A stretch of 64,000 nt of DNA from JAGDMK01 sp963714855 (GCA_963714855.1 CAVQPT010000012.1:1-64000); one strand, 5' to 3'; shown: positions 1 through 10,162, numbered from the stretch's first letter. Numbers and translations: made by a program. The notes: generated by a model not told the origin, from the sequence alone.

Positions 1-2108
1 TGGCGAGTGCTTTCTTGAACAACGGTTACACTCTGAGGCCGATCGTGGATCGCAAATCGATCACGCTGGCGGACACGCTCTGGGGTTATGGGACGTCCCG
101 GAACTTGGCGGCGTGGCTGGGACTGGCGCGTGCACGGATGCGCATGGGGCACTTCGAGACCGTGGACTCGCTTCTTCAACTCGCCCTTGCCACGCAGGAC
201 GACCGTAGGGGTTCCGACACCCCTACATCTGCTGACGTCACCGAGGCTTACACCGAGTACTATCGCAGATCCGGGAACATCCCGCTGGCGCTGGAGACCG
301 CTGAACGGGCCGTTACAATCCGGCTGAAGAACTTCCTCCGTAACGCCCGCCTGATGTCCGAACGGGACGCGCATGTGTATTCCGCATTCCTCCGTCGTTC
401 CGTTGACGGGTATGTGTCGACGCTTCTGGACGCACATGCAGTCGACTCCGCTACTGTGTTCGAGCTGCCCAGGATCGTTTTGTCCTCGAAGGGATTGACG
501 ACCGAGCAGGCGCTGCTGCGCCGGCGGAGTCTTGTCGGTGAAGCGGACTCACTCACCGTTGCACTCGCCGATGCGTACCGTTCAGCGGGGTACCGGCTTG
601 CGAAACGGTATGTGGATGTGCTTCAAGGGACCGACGAGTCGGTGTGCGGAGCCGACATCGACTCGCTGGGGGCTGTGGTGCTTGCACTCGAGGATTCCCT
701 GGCAAGGCACAGCGCCCGGTTTGCGGAGACAGCTGTCGAGAGGAACGTGTCGCCCATTGCCGTGGCCTCCTCCCTCCCTCCTGATGCAGCTCTTGTGGAA
801 TATCTCAAGGTCAATGCGTCCCGCATGAACCCCGACACAACGATCCCGTTGTACATCGCCGTTGTTCTCGGTGCTGACGGCTCATGCTCCATTCTCGATC
901 TCGGTCCGGCGGCAGGATCGACAGTTCAATCGAACGGTACCGTGATCATCTGACGAGGGTCGCTCAACAGAAGCGGCCGCTTGACAACCGGGAAGAACGA
1001 GCGTACGGGAAGATTGCTGGCGATCTCTCCCGCCTCGTCTGGCATCCCTGTGAAGCGTTGATGCAAGGGTACACAACGGTGTTGATCGCCCCCGATGCAG
1101 GGCTGAACTTGGTTTCCTTCACCGGTCTGAAGGCCGGGACGGTGTGTATATATCCCCTTCAACGACATGCATGCACTCTGCTTCTTCAGCAGGCCGCGGT
1201 GTACGTCCACTCTGTGGCGGCGCGCATCCTTCTGCAACAGCGGGAGGCCGGGCTCCTTGCCTTCGGGACATCCAAACCTCCGCACCGGCCGCGGTATGAC
1301 GGTCGCATGCTGCCAGGCAAACCCCTCGGAATCCAGGAGCGTACGCACCCACGTTGCGGAACATGCGGTCTGGTTGTGAACAGCTCAGGAACCTCACGGT
1401 TCCCCGGCTCTACAACACCGTGGAAGAAGTGAACGAAGTCGCCCGCTACTGGCGGGCCTACAATCGGCACGAGACTGCTTACGCGCTCGTCGGTCCGATG
1501 GCAAGCGAAGAAGCGTTCAAAGAATATTCCCGAGGGAGCCGGGTTGTTCATCTGGCGACCCACGGCTTTTTCATGCAGACAGAGTGCCGTGTGCAGGGGA
1601 GCGGAGAATCCGACCTCGGGGAGAATCCGTTGTTGCGATCGGGGCTCTTGCTGGCCGGAGCGAATCTCCACGGCCAGGATGCACGTGACGCGGGATCAGA
1701 GGACGGGATCTGACCGCCCTTGAGGTGTCAGCAAGCAATCTCCAGGGCACCGATCTGGTCGTGTTGTCCGCGTGTGAGACAGGCCTCGGGAGTGTGCACC
1801 AGGGTGAAGGTGTTTACGGGCTGCGTCGTGCATTCCAGATGGCAGGTGCACGAACGGTGCTCAGTACACTCTGGCAAGTCCCCGATCGCGGAACAATGCT
1901 CTTCATGAAGGATCTCTATGCCGCGATGTTTTCGATGGAACGAAGCAAGGATCCCCAATCTACCTTTCCCGGTGTGCTGCGCGGGCTGCCGCATTGCGTC
2001 GTCTGGCTGAACTCTCGCCGTCGGGGGCGTCCGACCCATCCACTGTCGTGGGGAGGGTTTATCGTAACGGGGGACTGGCACATCCGTCAGGGATCACCCA
2101 GGCGCTAA
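1..2108 (+). pseudogene. CHAT-domain (caspase-like) protein with N-terminal TPR-like helices, frameshifted
   Basis: The 5' end lies outside the window. Four reading-frame segments (about 15-915, 915-1200, 1354-1708, 1709-2108) together read as one CHAT protein. Segment 1 has TPR-like helical pairs (GRxxMGHFETVDSLL-like; YYRRSGNIPLALETAERAV). Later segments carry the CHAT core: VHLATHGFF with the presumed catalytic His, DLVVLSACETGLG with the presumed catalytic Cys, then GEGVYGLRRAFQMAGA and STLWQVPD. The frame changes near 915, between 1200 and 1354, and near 1708 (EDGI continues as LTALEVSASNLQGTD in the next frame). CHAT proteins are caspase-clan peptidases, often in signalling or defence. 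The C-terminus after about 1960 loses the family pattern. It is either a true pseudogene or a gene hit by several sequencing indels. Confidence 0.75.
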
Positions 2109-2179
2109 TCCGCGATATCAACTTCGTCTTTCTGTAACCTTTCCTTCTGTCTCTCGACTATCTGCAAAGAGTACTCCCC

Positions 2180-2551
2180 TTGCCCACCACCCGATACGAC
2201 AGGGCGATTGCCCATATCCTGGTTTCCTGGAAGAACGGACGGACGCTCAAGAGCGTTGCCGCCGAGTTTGATGTCGATCCCGGAAATCTGGACAGGCTCT
2301 TCAGAAAGCGTCACGGGATGACTGTGAGTGCATTTGTAAGCCATAAACGGAAAGAGTATGTCATCCAGCGACTACAGGATGGCCGGGCGTTCGGCTACGA
2401 GATTGGGGCTGAGCTGGGTTTCGTGAACGACTGGTCGTTCTATCGATGGGCAAAGCGGGCGTTTGGTGTCCCGTTCGCGCAACTGAGACGGGACGCTTCC
2501 AATTCTGTCAGAAAACTCGCGATCACGGCGGGGAACAATTCCCTCACGTAA
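2180..2551 (+). CDS. Small AraC-type helix-turn-helix DNA-binding protein
   Basis: The 123-residue product is essentially only an AraC/XylS double-HTH domain. Residues 15-55 resemble the first helix-turn-helix (LKSVAAEFDVDPGNLDRLFRKRHG) and residues 70-105 the second (YEIGAELGFVNDWSFYRWAKRAFGVPFAQLRR). There is no ligand-binding or receiver domain, so it is much shorter than typical AraC regulators (about 280 residues). The start is TTG at 2180 with no obvious ribosome-binding site; an upstream start was not found. It follows the broken CHAT gene by 70 nt and could be a truncated regulator or a stand-alone HTH protein. The target is unknown. Confidence 0.7.
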   Translation: MPTTRYDRAIAHILVSWKNGRTLKSVAAEFDVDPGNLDRLFRKRHGMTVSAFVSHKRKEYVIQRLQDGRAFGYEIGAELGFVNDWSFYRWAKRAFGVPFAQLRRDASNSVRKLAITAGNNSLT

Positions 2552-2586
2552 CTGGCTCCACCCTCAAAGCGTCTGTAGGAACTGCC

Positions 2587-2623
2587 TGTTGGCTGGGGTT
2601 CCTCGCTACAAGGAATGCCAACA
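2587..2623 (+). terminator. Hairpin downstream of the AraC-type gene (possible terminator)
   Basis: Outer arms TGTTGGC (2587-2593) and GCCAACA (2617-2623) are perfectly complementary. An inner TTCCT/AGGAA stem sits inside with a small asymmetric bulge. A T5 run follows only about 13 nt later, so this is not a classical rho-independent terminator. The rest of 2552-2774 shows no gene. Confidence 0.3.
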
Positions 2624-2774
2624 AGGAAAGGTGCATTTTTGCGCTGGATAATCTGGCGACGAAAGAGTACACTGCGGCACACCACACTTCTTTCGTTGTT
2701 TTCTGGGTCCGCTCGGACCTGGGACTAATCATCAAGAGGGGACCCACACAACACAACCTACCAGGGAGGGAGCC

Positions 2775-4190
2775 ATGCGACTCGTACGTGTCGTCATTCC
2801 GGTCATTCTGATCGCTCTACTCGTATTCTGGGGATGCGAGAAACAGCCGCCGGTTGCGACTGACGCGGTGCAGGAACAGCTTGTTGCGCCACAGGCGGAG
2901 GCCGAACCCATCGCGCTTGAGGTGATGGAGCTCAGTGGATGGGAGATGGACCAGATAGCCGGAACCGCGATCACCTCATCGCTGGGCAAAACTACATGCG
3001 GCAAATTTGTGATTGGTTTTGATCGTATACCTCTCGGGAAGGGGATAGTGCACTACAGATTCCAGGTTCGTGTAGGGCCGGGGAAGCATGACAAAATCGG
3101 GCTGCACCGCGTCATCAAAGAGTCGATTCTCCATCGTCCGAACAAGGCTCAGGATGCCATTTTCCTGCTTCATGGCGACGCGAAGGATTTCGAGGGAATG
3201 TTTCTGCTCGGAACGCGCTCCGACAACACATCTGATCAATTCGGTCTCGCGTTTTACCTCGCCGATAACAATGTCGATGTATGGGGAATTGATCAGGGAT
3301 GGGCAATTGTACCGACCGGCACTGTGGATTTTTCGTTCATGAAGGACTGGGGCTTGCAGAGGAACATTGATGACCTTCTTTCGGGGATGAAAGTGGCTCG
3401 GTCATTGCGTTTCCTGACAGGGAACGGGTTTGATAAGATGATCCTGCTCGGATACAGCAGTGGAGGAGTGACAGGATACACAGCGCTGGGCCAGGAGACC
3501 CAGGTACCGATGCACGCCCGTCAGATCAAGGGTTTCGTATCCGCGGACATGCCCCTGAAGCTCGACGATCCGGCAATGCGCCAATCCTTCGTTAATGACC
3601 TCTCCCTGTATCTTCCGCCGTACGAAGGCGGTGTGTATCAGGCAGACATTCCGTTTCAACCAGTCGGATATCTGGCGCGGACCGACCCAGATGGCGCTTC
3701 GTCAATGTTCACGGGATTTACCAACATGCAAGTTGCTCTCTACTTTGGTGCGGGACAGGTTTTCGGTGATGATGTGAGCACGCACTACCTTGCAGGCATA
3801 TTCGACGCTACAGGATTTCCGACCGGGTTGCGGTTGATTACCGTGCCACAGTGGTTGGATTTTCTTGAAGCCGGTGTCCCGTACGAAGCGAACAAGTTCA
3901 TTATCGACTACGATCAGATGCTCGGAGAGCTCATCGACAGCCCGTTCGATGACCACTTGGGTGAAATTCGTGTGCCAGTTTTCAATCTTGCTGCCAAAGG
4001 TGGACTCGGGCCGTACACACTGTACGGGTTGACTCTCCTGGGAAGCGCGGATATTACAAGCAAACTGGTCGAGATTGGGACCGGCAATGTCCTGACGGAA
4101 TTCGGGCACATCGATCTCTTTGCCGCGCCCGAGGCTCCCGTTCTTGCTTGGCGCCCGCTCCTGAACTGGCTCAAAGCGCATCGACACTAG
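2775..4190 (+). CDS. Lipoprotein alpha/beta hydrolase
   Basis: 471 residues. The N-terminus is a lipoprotein signal (MRLVRVVIPVILIALLVFWGC, lipobox Cys at residue 21), so the protein should be anchored to a membrane outside the cytoplasm. Residues about 125-470 look like an alpha/beta hydrolase: FLLHGDAKDF oxyanion region, nucleophile elbow GYSSGG (G-x-S-x-G) and a C-terminal GHIDLF that would supply the catalytic His. AGGGAGG at 2762-2768 is a good ribosome-binding site for the ATG. A decayed copy of the same gene lies at 8171-8589. Substrate unknown; an esterase, lipase or similar acyl hydrolase is likely, but the nucleophile and His are assigned from motif only. Confidence 0.75.
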   Translation: MRLVRVVIPVILIALLVFWGCEKQPPVATDAVQEQLVAPQAEAEPIALEVMELSGWEMDQIAGTAITSSLGKTTCGKFVIGFDRIPLGKGIVHYRFQVRVGPGKHDKIGLHRVIKESILHRPNKAQDAIFLLHGDAKDFEGMFLLGTRSDNTSDQFGLAFYLADNNVDVWGIDQGWAIVPTGTVDFSFMKDWGLQRNIDDLLSGMKVARSLRFLTGNGFDKMILLGYSSGGVTGYTALGQETQVPMHARQIKGFVSADMPLKLDDPAMRQSFVNDLSLYLPPYEGGVYQADIPFQPVGYLARTDPDGASSMFTGFTNMQVALYFGAGQVFGDDVSTHYLAGIFDATGFPTGLRLITVPQWLDFLEAGVPYEANKFIIDYDQMLGELIDSPFDDHLGEIRVPVFNLAAKGGLGPYTLYGLTLLGSADITSKLVEIGTGNVLTEFGHIDLFAAPEAPVLAWRPLLNWLKAHRH

Positions 4191-4612
4191 CAGGCCGTTG
4201 AAAATCGGTTATTAGGCGGCCAAGAGGATTCCTCCACTTTCTTCTTTTGTTGGAAGCTCTTTTGGCTCGCCCACGCTTCGACAAGGGTGCCGTCAACGGT
4301 GAAGTGATCATCGGACAACAGGTGATGTTCCCGGGCAAGACCCAGGACATGATTCAGGAGTTTTCGTGAGATATCGCCATGGAGCAAGCGATCGCGGTTC
4401 TTGGCGAACGTGGAGTGATCCCACAGGTCATCATCCATCTTCAAGCCGATGAACCAGCGAAACAACAGATTGTAGTCGATCTCTTCCACCAAGAGACGCT
4501 CGCTGCGAATCGAATACAGCATCTGTAGCAGCGATGCCTTCAGCAAGTATTCGGGAGGGATGGACCGACGGCCGATGGTGGAATACAGTGTATCAAACTC
4601 CCGTTGTATCAC
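4187..4612 (-). mobile_element. IS5-type transposase fragment
   Basis: The 141-residue ORF matches the N-terminal part of IS5-group transposases (DUF772 region): SIPPEYLLKASLLQMLYSIR, LDYNLLFRWFIGL-like, FAKNRDRLL and LLSDDHFTVDGTLVEAWAS, the last containing the first DDE-type Asp neighbourhood. The catalytic C-terminal half is absent, because the ORF ends directly at the stop codon of the convergent hydrolase gene (overlap 4187-4190). The extreme N-terminus also seems missing. No terminal inverted repeats were recognised. It is a dead remnant, not a functional insertion sequence. Confidence 0.75.
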
Positions 4613-4678
4613 TTGTAGGGGGGCTCATCCGAAACATCCTCATCAATCTATTCCACTCATCATCAGAAAGGGCAAGTC

Positions 4679-5341
4679 ATGAAAACTTTGTCGTTTTCGC
4701 TCGTGTCGTCCGCGATTCTGTCGTCCATGTTGCTGGGTTGTTCGGACAATCCGGCACCTACGGCGACCCCCGTTGTCTCGACCCATAGCGTCGCGACCCC
4801 TCTGGCTAAGGAGTCAGGACCCGGCGCCTGGGTTTTCAGGTACCAGGACCAACTCGTGCAGGGCTGGGTAGATGCCCAATCTGGTATTGTGTTTCTCATG
4901 GGGGTCAGCGACGTCACGGCATTTTGCAACTCTGGGCGGACGGAAGGGATAGAAATGGCCGACGTAAAGGATATCTTTCTTCCGAATGCTGATCCGGCGT
5001 TCAGACGACTAATTGAACGGGCTGTAAACAAGGAATCCTCAATTCTTGTCTGGGATTACTCACTTTGGGCAGGCGATTGGTGCCAGCTCTTTACAACCTA
5101 CCCACCCAAAGCCACGGGTGTAGGGAAACTGACGTGGTCTGACACCGACTTTCTGGCTGATGTCCAACCACACCATAATACCGACGTGTTTGGCTGGAAG
5201 GGGAACGGGGTCTTGTCGGGCGTGGACGGCAAAACACACACTCTTAATTTCATCGCCAAGATCATGTGGGGTACAAACGGCAAGGATGGCCACTTCAACT
5301 ATGTGTTCAATATCGTGTATACCCCGGGCGGAAAGAAATGA
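4679..5341 (+). CDS. Hypothetical lipoprotein
   Basis: 220 residues with a lipoprotein signal peptide (MKTLSFSLVSSAILSSMLLGC; lipobox LLGC, Cys at residue 21), followed by a low-complexity PAPTATPVVSTHS linker. The mature part is rich in aromatic residues and has no family I recognise. Start ATG at 4679 is preceded by AGAAAGGG. It lies between an IS fragment and the FG-GAP surface protein. The 238 nt between its stop and the next start hold no convincing gene. Confidence 0.6.
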   Translation: MKTLSFSLVSSAILSSMLLGCSDNPAPTATPVVSTHSVATPLAKESGPGAWVFRYQDQLVQGWVDAQSGIVFLMGVSDVTAFCNSGRTEGIEMADVKDIFLPNADPAFRRLIERAVNKESSILVWDYSLWAGDWCQLFTTYPPKATGVGKLTWSDTDFLADVQPHHNTDVFGWKGNGVLSGVDGKTHTLNFIAKIMWGTNGKDGHFNYVFNIVYTPGGKK

Positions 5342-5579
5342 GGGTGTCTGTGACATCCAGCTCACAAGGAGGCAACACCGGGCTTCGTTTGGGGGAGACG
5401 GGGCCTGGTTCATTGTCAGTAGCTGTGACATGTCGGAGCGTTGAGAACCAAGACGGAGTGGTAATGGTGGCATGCCTTCAAATTGCACACGACGTTTTGA
5501 TCGGCCGTAACGGAATTGAGCCGGGACGGCATCACGGACAGCATCTACACATGTCATACCAGTTCAGGAGGTGCTTGCC

Positions 5580-8139
5580 ATGAAACACGCACGATTTCTT
5601 CCGTTCAGTGTATTGATGCTCGTAGTTTTGTTTGGTTTTCAATCCCTCCAGGCCCAAGCCCGGCAGACATACGTTTTTACTGGATCGGAGACTCAAGGCC
5701 AATTCGGTGTCGCCGTTGCAGGGGCAGGTGACATTGACAACGATGGTATGGCGGACCTTGTTGTTGGTGCATACGCTTACTCATCTCCATCCGCCGCATC
5801 AGGGTATGCAAACGTCTTCTCGGGACGCGACGGTTCTTTGCTATATCACTTGAGAGCGGGGATAGCTGGTGACGCTTTTGGCGCGAGTGTCGCTGGCGCA
5901 GGAGACGTGAACAACGACGGATTTGACGATGTGATTATTGGCACCTTCTACACGGTGTTCAGCTCGGACCCAGGCCGCGCTTATGTGTATTCGGGTCAAG
6001 ACGGGTCGCTACTTTATGCTCTTGCTGGATCTGGTGGTGGTGACAATTTTGGGTTTGACGTCGCTGGGGTTGGCGATGTTGACAAAGATGGGTTCGCAGA
6101 TGTAATTGTCGGTGCCTTCACCAATGATGCTGCCGGTGGGGACGCCGGTCGCGCGTATGTGTACTCCGGCCAGCATGGATCGCTTCTATTCACCCTGACG
6201 CCGCCTCCTGGCAATCTGTATTTTGGACAGTCTGTTGCCGGCGGTGGAGATGCTAACAATGATGGATTTCTAGATTTTGTAGTTGGAGCTGAAGGTCACG
6301 TCTTCGTTTATTCTGGCAGAGACGCTTCTCTACTCAAGACGTTTGTCGGAAACTCATCGGACAACTTCGGACGGAATGTGTCCTTTGTGGGGGACCTCGA
6401 TGCTGACGGGTGTGACGAGGTTTTGGTTGGGGCCGATCGAGACGATGCTGGAGGCGCAGATGCGGGGAAAGTGTACATCTTCTCCGGATTTGATGGGACG
6501 GTCCTGCGGGTTCTTGTCGGACCGAGCGCAGGAGAACACTTTGGATTTGACTTTGATGGTCTAGGCGACATCAACGGAGACAGCTGTTCCGATCTGGTTG
6601 TTGGTGCACACCGCGGCACCTTAGGCAAAGCATACTTGATATCAGGGCGGGATGGCGTTGTTCTCTATGGGCTGACTGGCGAATCCAGCGGAGACTACTT
6701 TGGATACGCCGTAGGTGATGCTGGAGACATTAACGGAAATGGTCGCTCTGCAGTAATCGTCGGTGCGGCCTACAACAACGAAGGGGGCACCTTTGCCGGC
6801 CGCGCCTATGTCTACTCCTTCGGCCCCTTCACAGGAATCATCTCTGGTGCCGTCTCCTCTTCAGGAGATGGTGTACAAGATGTTGAGGTACGCCTCCTCG
6901 ATGAGAATGACGAGCCTCTTGAAGCCTTTCCGCCTGTTTGGACGGATATTTCCGGAGAATACTCCTTCATTGATGTTCTCGAGGGGACATATCACATTCT
7001 GATCCTTGAACCGCCAGGATACGCTGCGGATCAGAATCCTAAATCAGCGACAGTGACCTCAGGCGGCACGGCGACAGTAGACTTCCAACTTGTAAGGCTG
7101 AAGGGAACAGTGGCAGGGACTGTCCTTGCAAATGGTGCTGGTTTACGCGGTATTCCTGTGACCCTACTGAACACGGACGGTCTTCCCGCACCCGGCTTCG
7201 AGCCGCAATTGACAGACGCCATTGGGCACTACCAATTCGATGAAGTACCTACGGATGACTATCAGGTGATGATCGTCGAACCGCTGGGTTACGCCGCGGA
7301 TCAGAACCCTAAGGCGGTGACTGTGGCTGCAATCGCGACAAGCGTGGTGGATTTCACGCTCAGCTGGACGGTTCTGAGTGATGTAGCAGAGAAATGGAGT
7401 TATTGGAAGAACCAATTCGATAAGGTGTTGAAGGGTAAGAGAACCGACGAGACCCCAGAAAACCTGACATCGTACATTGTGACAATCCAGCAGCACTACA
7501 CTCCACATTTCGATTTGTATGCATTCATGAGTTTCGACGAGTGGCAAGAGGTGCTGAGCAAACCAACGCATCCCACGAAACGGGACGAGGCACTGGCTGA
7601 AGTGGCAGCCCTGGTACTCAACTTCGGTTCATTGAAACTGGGGCAGTATATGGTCATAACGGAAGACGGCCGGACAGCCGGCGACGTGCTGACGTATGTC
7701 TCGAGTGTGATAGCCAATCCGATGTCGACGGATCAGGAACTCGAGGATGCGAAGAAGCTGGCAGCCAAGGCAAATCATGGAGACAATCAGAAAATCATGG
7801 CGGGCGAAGTACCGGCGGGGTCGGTCCTATACAAGGGTGGTCAACAATCAATCGAGTGGGGCTTCGGGACTCCGACAGTATACGCATTGGAGCAGAACTA
7901 TCCGAATCCATTCAATCCGACGACAACCATCCAATACGATTTGCCCAAGGCTGGGTACGTAACGCTGAAGGTGTATGACTACCTTGGCAAGGAGGTGGCG
8001 ACATTGACCAGCGGGGAGAAGCAACCCGGGAGGTATACGACCCCAGTTCAATGCAGCGAATCTTGCCAGTGGTGTCTACATCTACAGACTCCAGTCAGGG
8101 GAGTTTGTACAAGTTCGCAGGTTCATCCTCTTGAAGTAA
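5580..8139 (+). CDS. FG-GAP repeat (beta-propeller) surface protein with T9SS C-terminal signal, one frameshift
   Basis: ATG 5580 follows AGGAGG at 5566-5571; a signal peptide ends near QAQA. Residues about 25-415 contain seven FG-GAP/integrin-alpha-like repeats of the form FGxxVAGxGDxNxDGxxDxxVGA...GRAYVYSG; the DxDxDG-like loops should bind Ca2+. Residues about 417-600 hold two Cna-B/SdrD-like repeats sharing GYAADQNPK. The end carries a T9SS signal: LEQNYPNPFNPTTTIQYDLP. A +1 frameshift near 8047 diverts the frame to 8228. In the alternative frame the text continues FNAANLASGVYIYRLQSG...RRFILLK and stops at 8139, exactly what the family expects. Secreted adhesin or glycan-binding role inferred. 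Confidence 0.8.
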
Positions 8140-8170
8140 TTTGGACATGTTCAATAAGGGAACAAGAAGG

Positions 8171-8589
8171 CCCGGGATCGATGTCTGGGGAGTCGATCAG
8201 GCATGGAATATGGTTCCTGCCGAAGTGACATATTTCGGCTTCATGAAGAACTGGGGACTGCGCAAGAACGTCGATGACCTCAAACTCGCGGTTTCGGTTG
8301 CGCGTGTGACGCGACTGCTCACCGGTTCAGGGTATGCCACCGTGGTCCTGTGTAGGTAGACCAGCGGCGTGTCGACGACCGTAGCCATGCTCAATGATGA
8401 GACACAGTGTCCTCCGTCTCTGCGGCATGTGCGTGCCTCGGCAGCACGGACGCTACCAGTCTTGTCGTCGGAATTCCCGAACCGGATCTCGCGATGGAGT
8501 TCGGACACATCGATCTCTTCGCCGCGCCTGAGGCTCCGGTCCTGGCCTGGCACCCGCTCCTGAACTGGCTCAAGGCGCACCGGCACTGA
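8171..8589 (+). pseudogene. Degenerate copy of the lipoprotein alpha/beta hydrolase
   Basis: Two stretches match the intact gene at 2775-4190. One is 8171-8350 (IDVWGVDQAWNMVPAEV, FGFMKNWGLRKNVDDL, VARVTRLLTGSGYA). The other is 8490-8589 (EFGHIDLFAAPEAPVLAW, PLLNWLKAHRH, nearly identical to the paralogue's end). A TAG stop interrupts the region equivalent to the nucleophile elbow, the frame then changes, and about 200 codons of the middle are missing. It has no start or signal peptide. This is a partial tandem-type duplication that has decayed. Confidence 0.8.
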
Positions 8590-8615
8590 TGACCATCATC
8601 AGGTGAATTTTGCGC

Positions 8616-8644
8616 TTGACATTTGTTGTTCCCCTTTGTATGAT
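8616..8644 (+). promoter_or_regulatory. Sigma-70-type promoter upstream of galactokinase
   Basis: TTGACA at 8616-8621 and TATGAT at 8639-8644 are separated by exactly 17 nt. The predicted transcription start is near 8651, immediately before a hairpin and 40-50 nt before the LacI-type operator. Confidence 0.65.
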
Positions 8645-8653
8645 AGTGCCATG

Positions 8654-8680
8654 AAGCCCCGTCATACAGAGGGGTTTTTT
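8654..8680 (+). terminator. Attenuator-like hairpin in the galactokinase leader
   Basis: AAGCCCC (8654-8660) can pair with GGGGTTT (8671-8677) through a 10-nt loop, with one G-U pair. The T run extends to 8680. It sits at the very start of the predicted leader, upstream of the coding start, so it could act as an early terminator or attenuator. It may instead be the end of a short transcript from the same promoter. Confidence 0.45.
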
Positions 8681-8692
8681 ATCGTGCCGTCG

Positions 8693-8706
8693 TGTTAGCG
8701 TTAACA
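8693..8706 (+). promoter_or_regulatory. LacI-family operator (galactokinase leader)
   Basis: TGTTAGCGTTAACA is a 14-bp near-palindrome with the central CG typical of LacI/CcpA-family operators (TGTNANCGNTNACA type). Its exact reverse complement recurs at 10261-10274. It lies 49 nt downstream of the -10 box, a roadblock-type position. The likely binder is the LacI-family protein encoded at 38627. Confidence 0.7.
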
Positions 8707-8749
8707 TTGTTGTAAGCCCCCGATCGGCCTCTTGCACAGGATACGCTGG

Positions 8750-10072
8750 ATGACAATGCCCGCCGGAACCGGCCACCGCGTGAAATCTTCACCCTCACCG
8801 CGGAACGGCAACGGGTCCGAAATACAGGAATTCCTGAACCGCCTCTATGGTGCGCAGGCGCCTGCCGCACTCGACCGCTATCATGCGATCGAAGAACGGT
8901 ACACCTCTCTTTTTGGTGACGAGCCCCCTATCCTCGTCAGTACCCCCGGCCGCGTCGAAATCGGCGGTAACCATACCGACCATAACAACGGCCGCGTCAT
9001 TGCGGCAGGCATCACCCTCGATTCCGTGGCCGCCGCCGGAGAGTCGTCCGAACACTCCATCACGATCGTCTCGGAGGGATATCCGTCCCCCTTTGAAGTT
9101 GCTCTGGATGCTACCCGGCCAATCCAGGAAGAGCTGGGATCAACACCCGCGCTCATCCGCGGAATCGTTGCGCGCTGCGCCGAAGCAGGTTATGCGGTCG
9201 GCGGGTTCCGGGCCTACCTCGACAGCCGGATACAACCCGGTGCCGGACTCAGCTCGTCGGCATCCATCGAAATGACCATCGGGACGATCCTCAATACGCT
9301 CTTCAACGACGGGCGTATACCCATCGAAGAACTTGCGGCGATCTGCCAGTACGCAGAGAATGTCTACTTCGGCAAGCCGTGCGGGCTGATGGACCAACTG
9401 ACCTGCGGGGTCGGCGGGATGATTGCCATCGACTTCGAGGAGCCGGGGCGTCCTGCGATCCACCGGATCCAGCATACGCTGGATGCGTCCGGACTGCGTT
9501 TTGCTGTCGTGCATACCGGCGGAAGTCACGCCGACCTCACGGGCGACTACGCCGCGATCCCGTCAGAGATGCGGTCGGTCGCAGCTACCCTCGGAAAGAA
9601 AAGCGCCCGCGATATCCAGGATGAATCGGAAATTCTGAACGCCATGCCGGACCTGCGGCGTGCTGTGGGCGATCGCGCAGTCCTCCGTGCACTGCACTTC
9701 ATCCGGGACAGCAGCCGCGTGCCGGAACAGGTCCGCGCGCTGGAAGAGGGAAGAGTTGACGATTTTCTCGCGCTTGTGATGGCGTCAGGACGATCATCGG
9801 CGCTGTGGCTCCAGAACTCGTACGCGATTTCTTCTCCGGAGGAACAGGGAATACCGCTCGGTCTCGCGCTGACGGAGAGATTCCTGGAGACGGCCGGACG
9901 GGGAGCCTGCCGCGTACACGGAGGTGGGTTTGCCGGATCCATGCTTGCGATTCTTCCGGAGAGCATCATCGAACGGTACCGCGAGGTGATGGAACGGGTC
10001 TTCGGAGAGGGAAGCGTCGTCCTGCTCGATCTCCGGTCGACAGGGACGGCTGTGTTCAGGCTACGGGACTGA
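8750..10072 (+). CDS. galK: Galactokinase (GHMP kinase)
   Basis: 440 residues from ATG 8750 (AGGA 9 nt upstream; an in-frame TTG at 8732 is an alternative). The product phosphorylates alpha-D-galactose to galactose-1-phosphate in the Leloir pathway, in the cytoplasm. GHMP signatures are all present: galactokinase motif PGRVEIGGNHTDHNNG (residues about 66-81), the ATP-binding loop PGAGLSSSAS (163-172), the GLMDQ segment with the catalytic Asp, and the C-terminal GGGFAGS motif. Length is slightly above the usual 380-400 because of an N-terminal extension. It is monocistronic behind its own promoter and operator. No galT, galE or galM was found in this window. Confidence 0.9.
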   Translation: MTMPAGTGHRVKSSPSPRNGNGSEIQEFLNRLYGAQAPAALDRYHAIEERYTSLFGDEPPILVSTPGRVEIGGNHTDHNNGRVIAAGITLDSVAAAGESSEHSITIVSEGYPSPFEVALDATRPIQEELGSTPALIRGIVARCAEAGYAVGGFRAYLDSRIQPGAGLSSSASIEMTIGTILNTLFNDGRIPIEELAAICQYAENVYFGKPCGLMDQLTCGVGGMIAIDFEEPGRPAIHRIQHTLDASGLRFAVVHTGGSHADLTGDYAAIPSEMRSVAATLGKKSARDIQDESEILNAMPDLRRAVGDRAVLRALHFIRDSSRVPEQVRALEEGRVDDFLALVMASGRSSALWLQNSYAISSPEEQGIPLGLALTERFLETAGRGACRVHGGGFAGSMLAILPESIIERYREVMERVFGEGSVVLLDLRSTGTAVFRLRD

Positions 10073-10162
10073 ACCCGCGGGTGATCAGTGTGCGTGTCAG
10101 ATTTCTCGTGGGGGGTGATTCGACCAGCAGAAGGAGAGAGTGTTTATCCGGCACGTTTTCTA

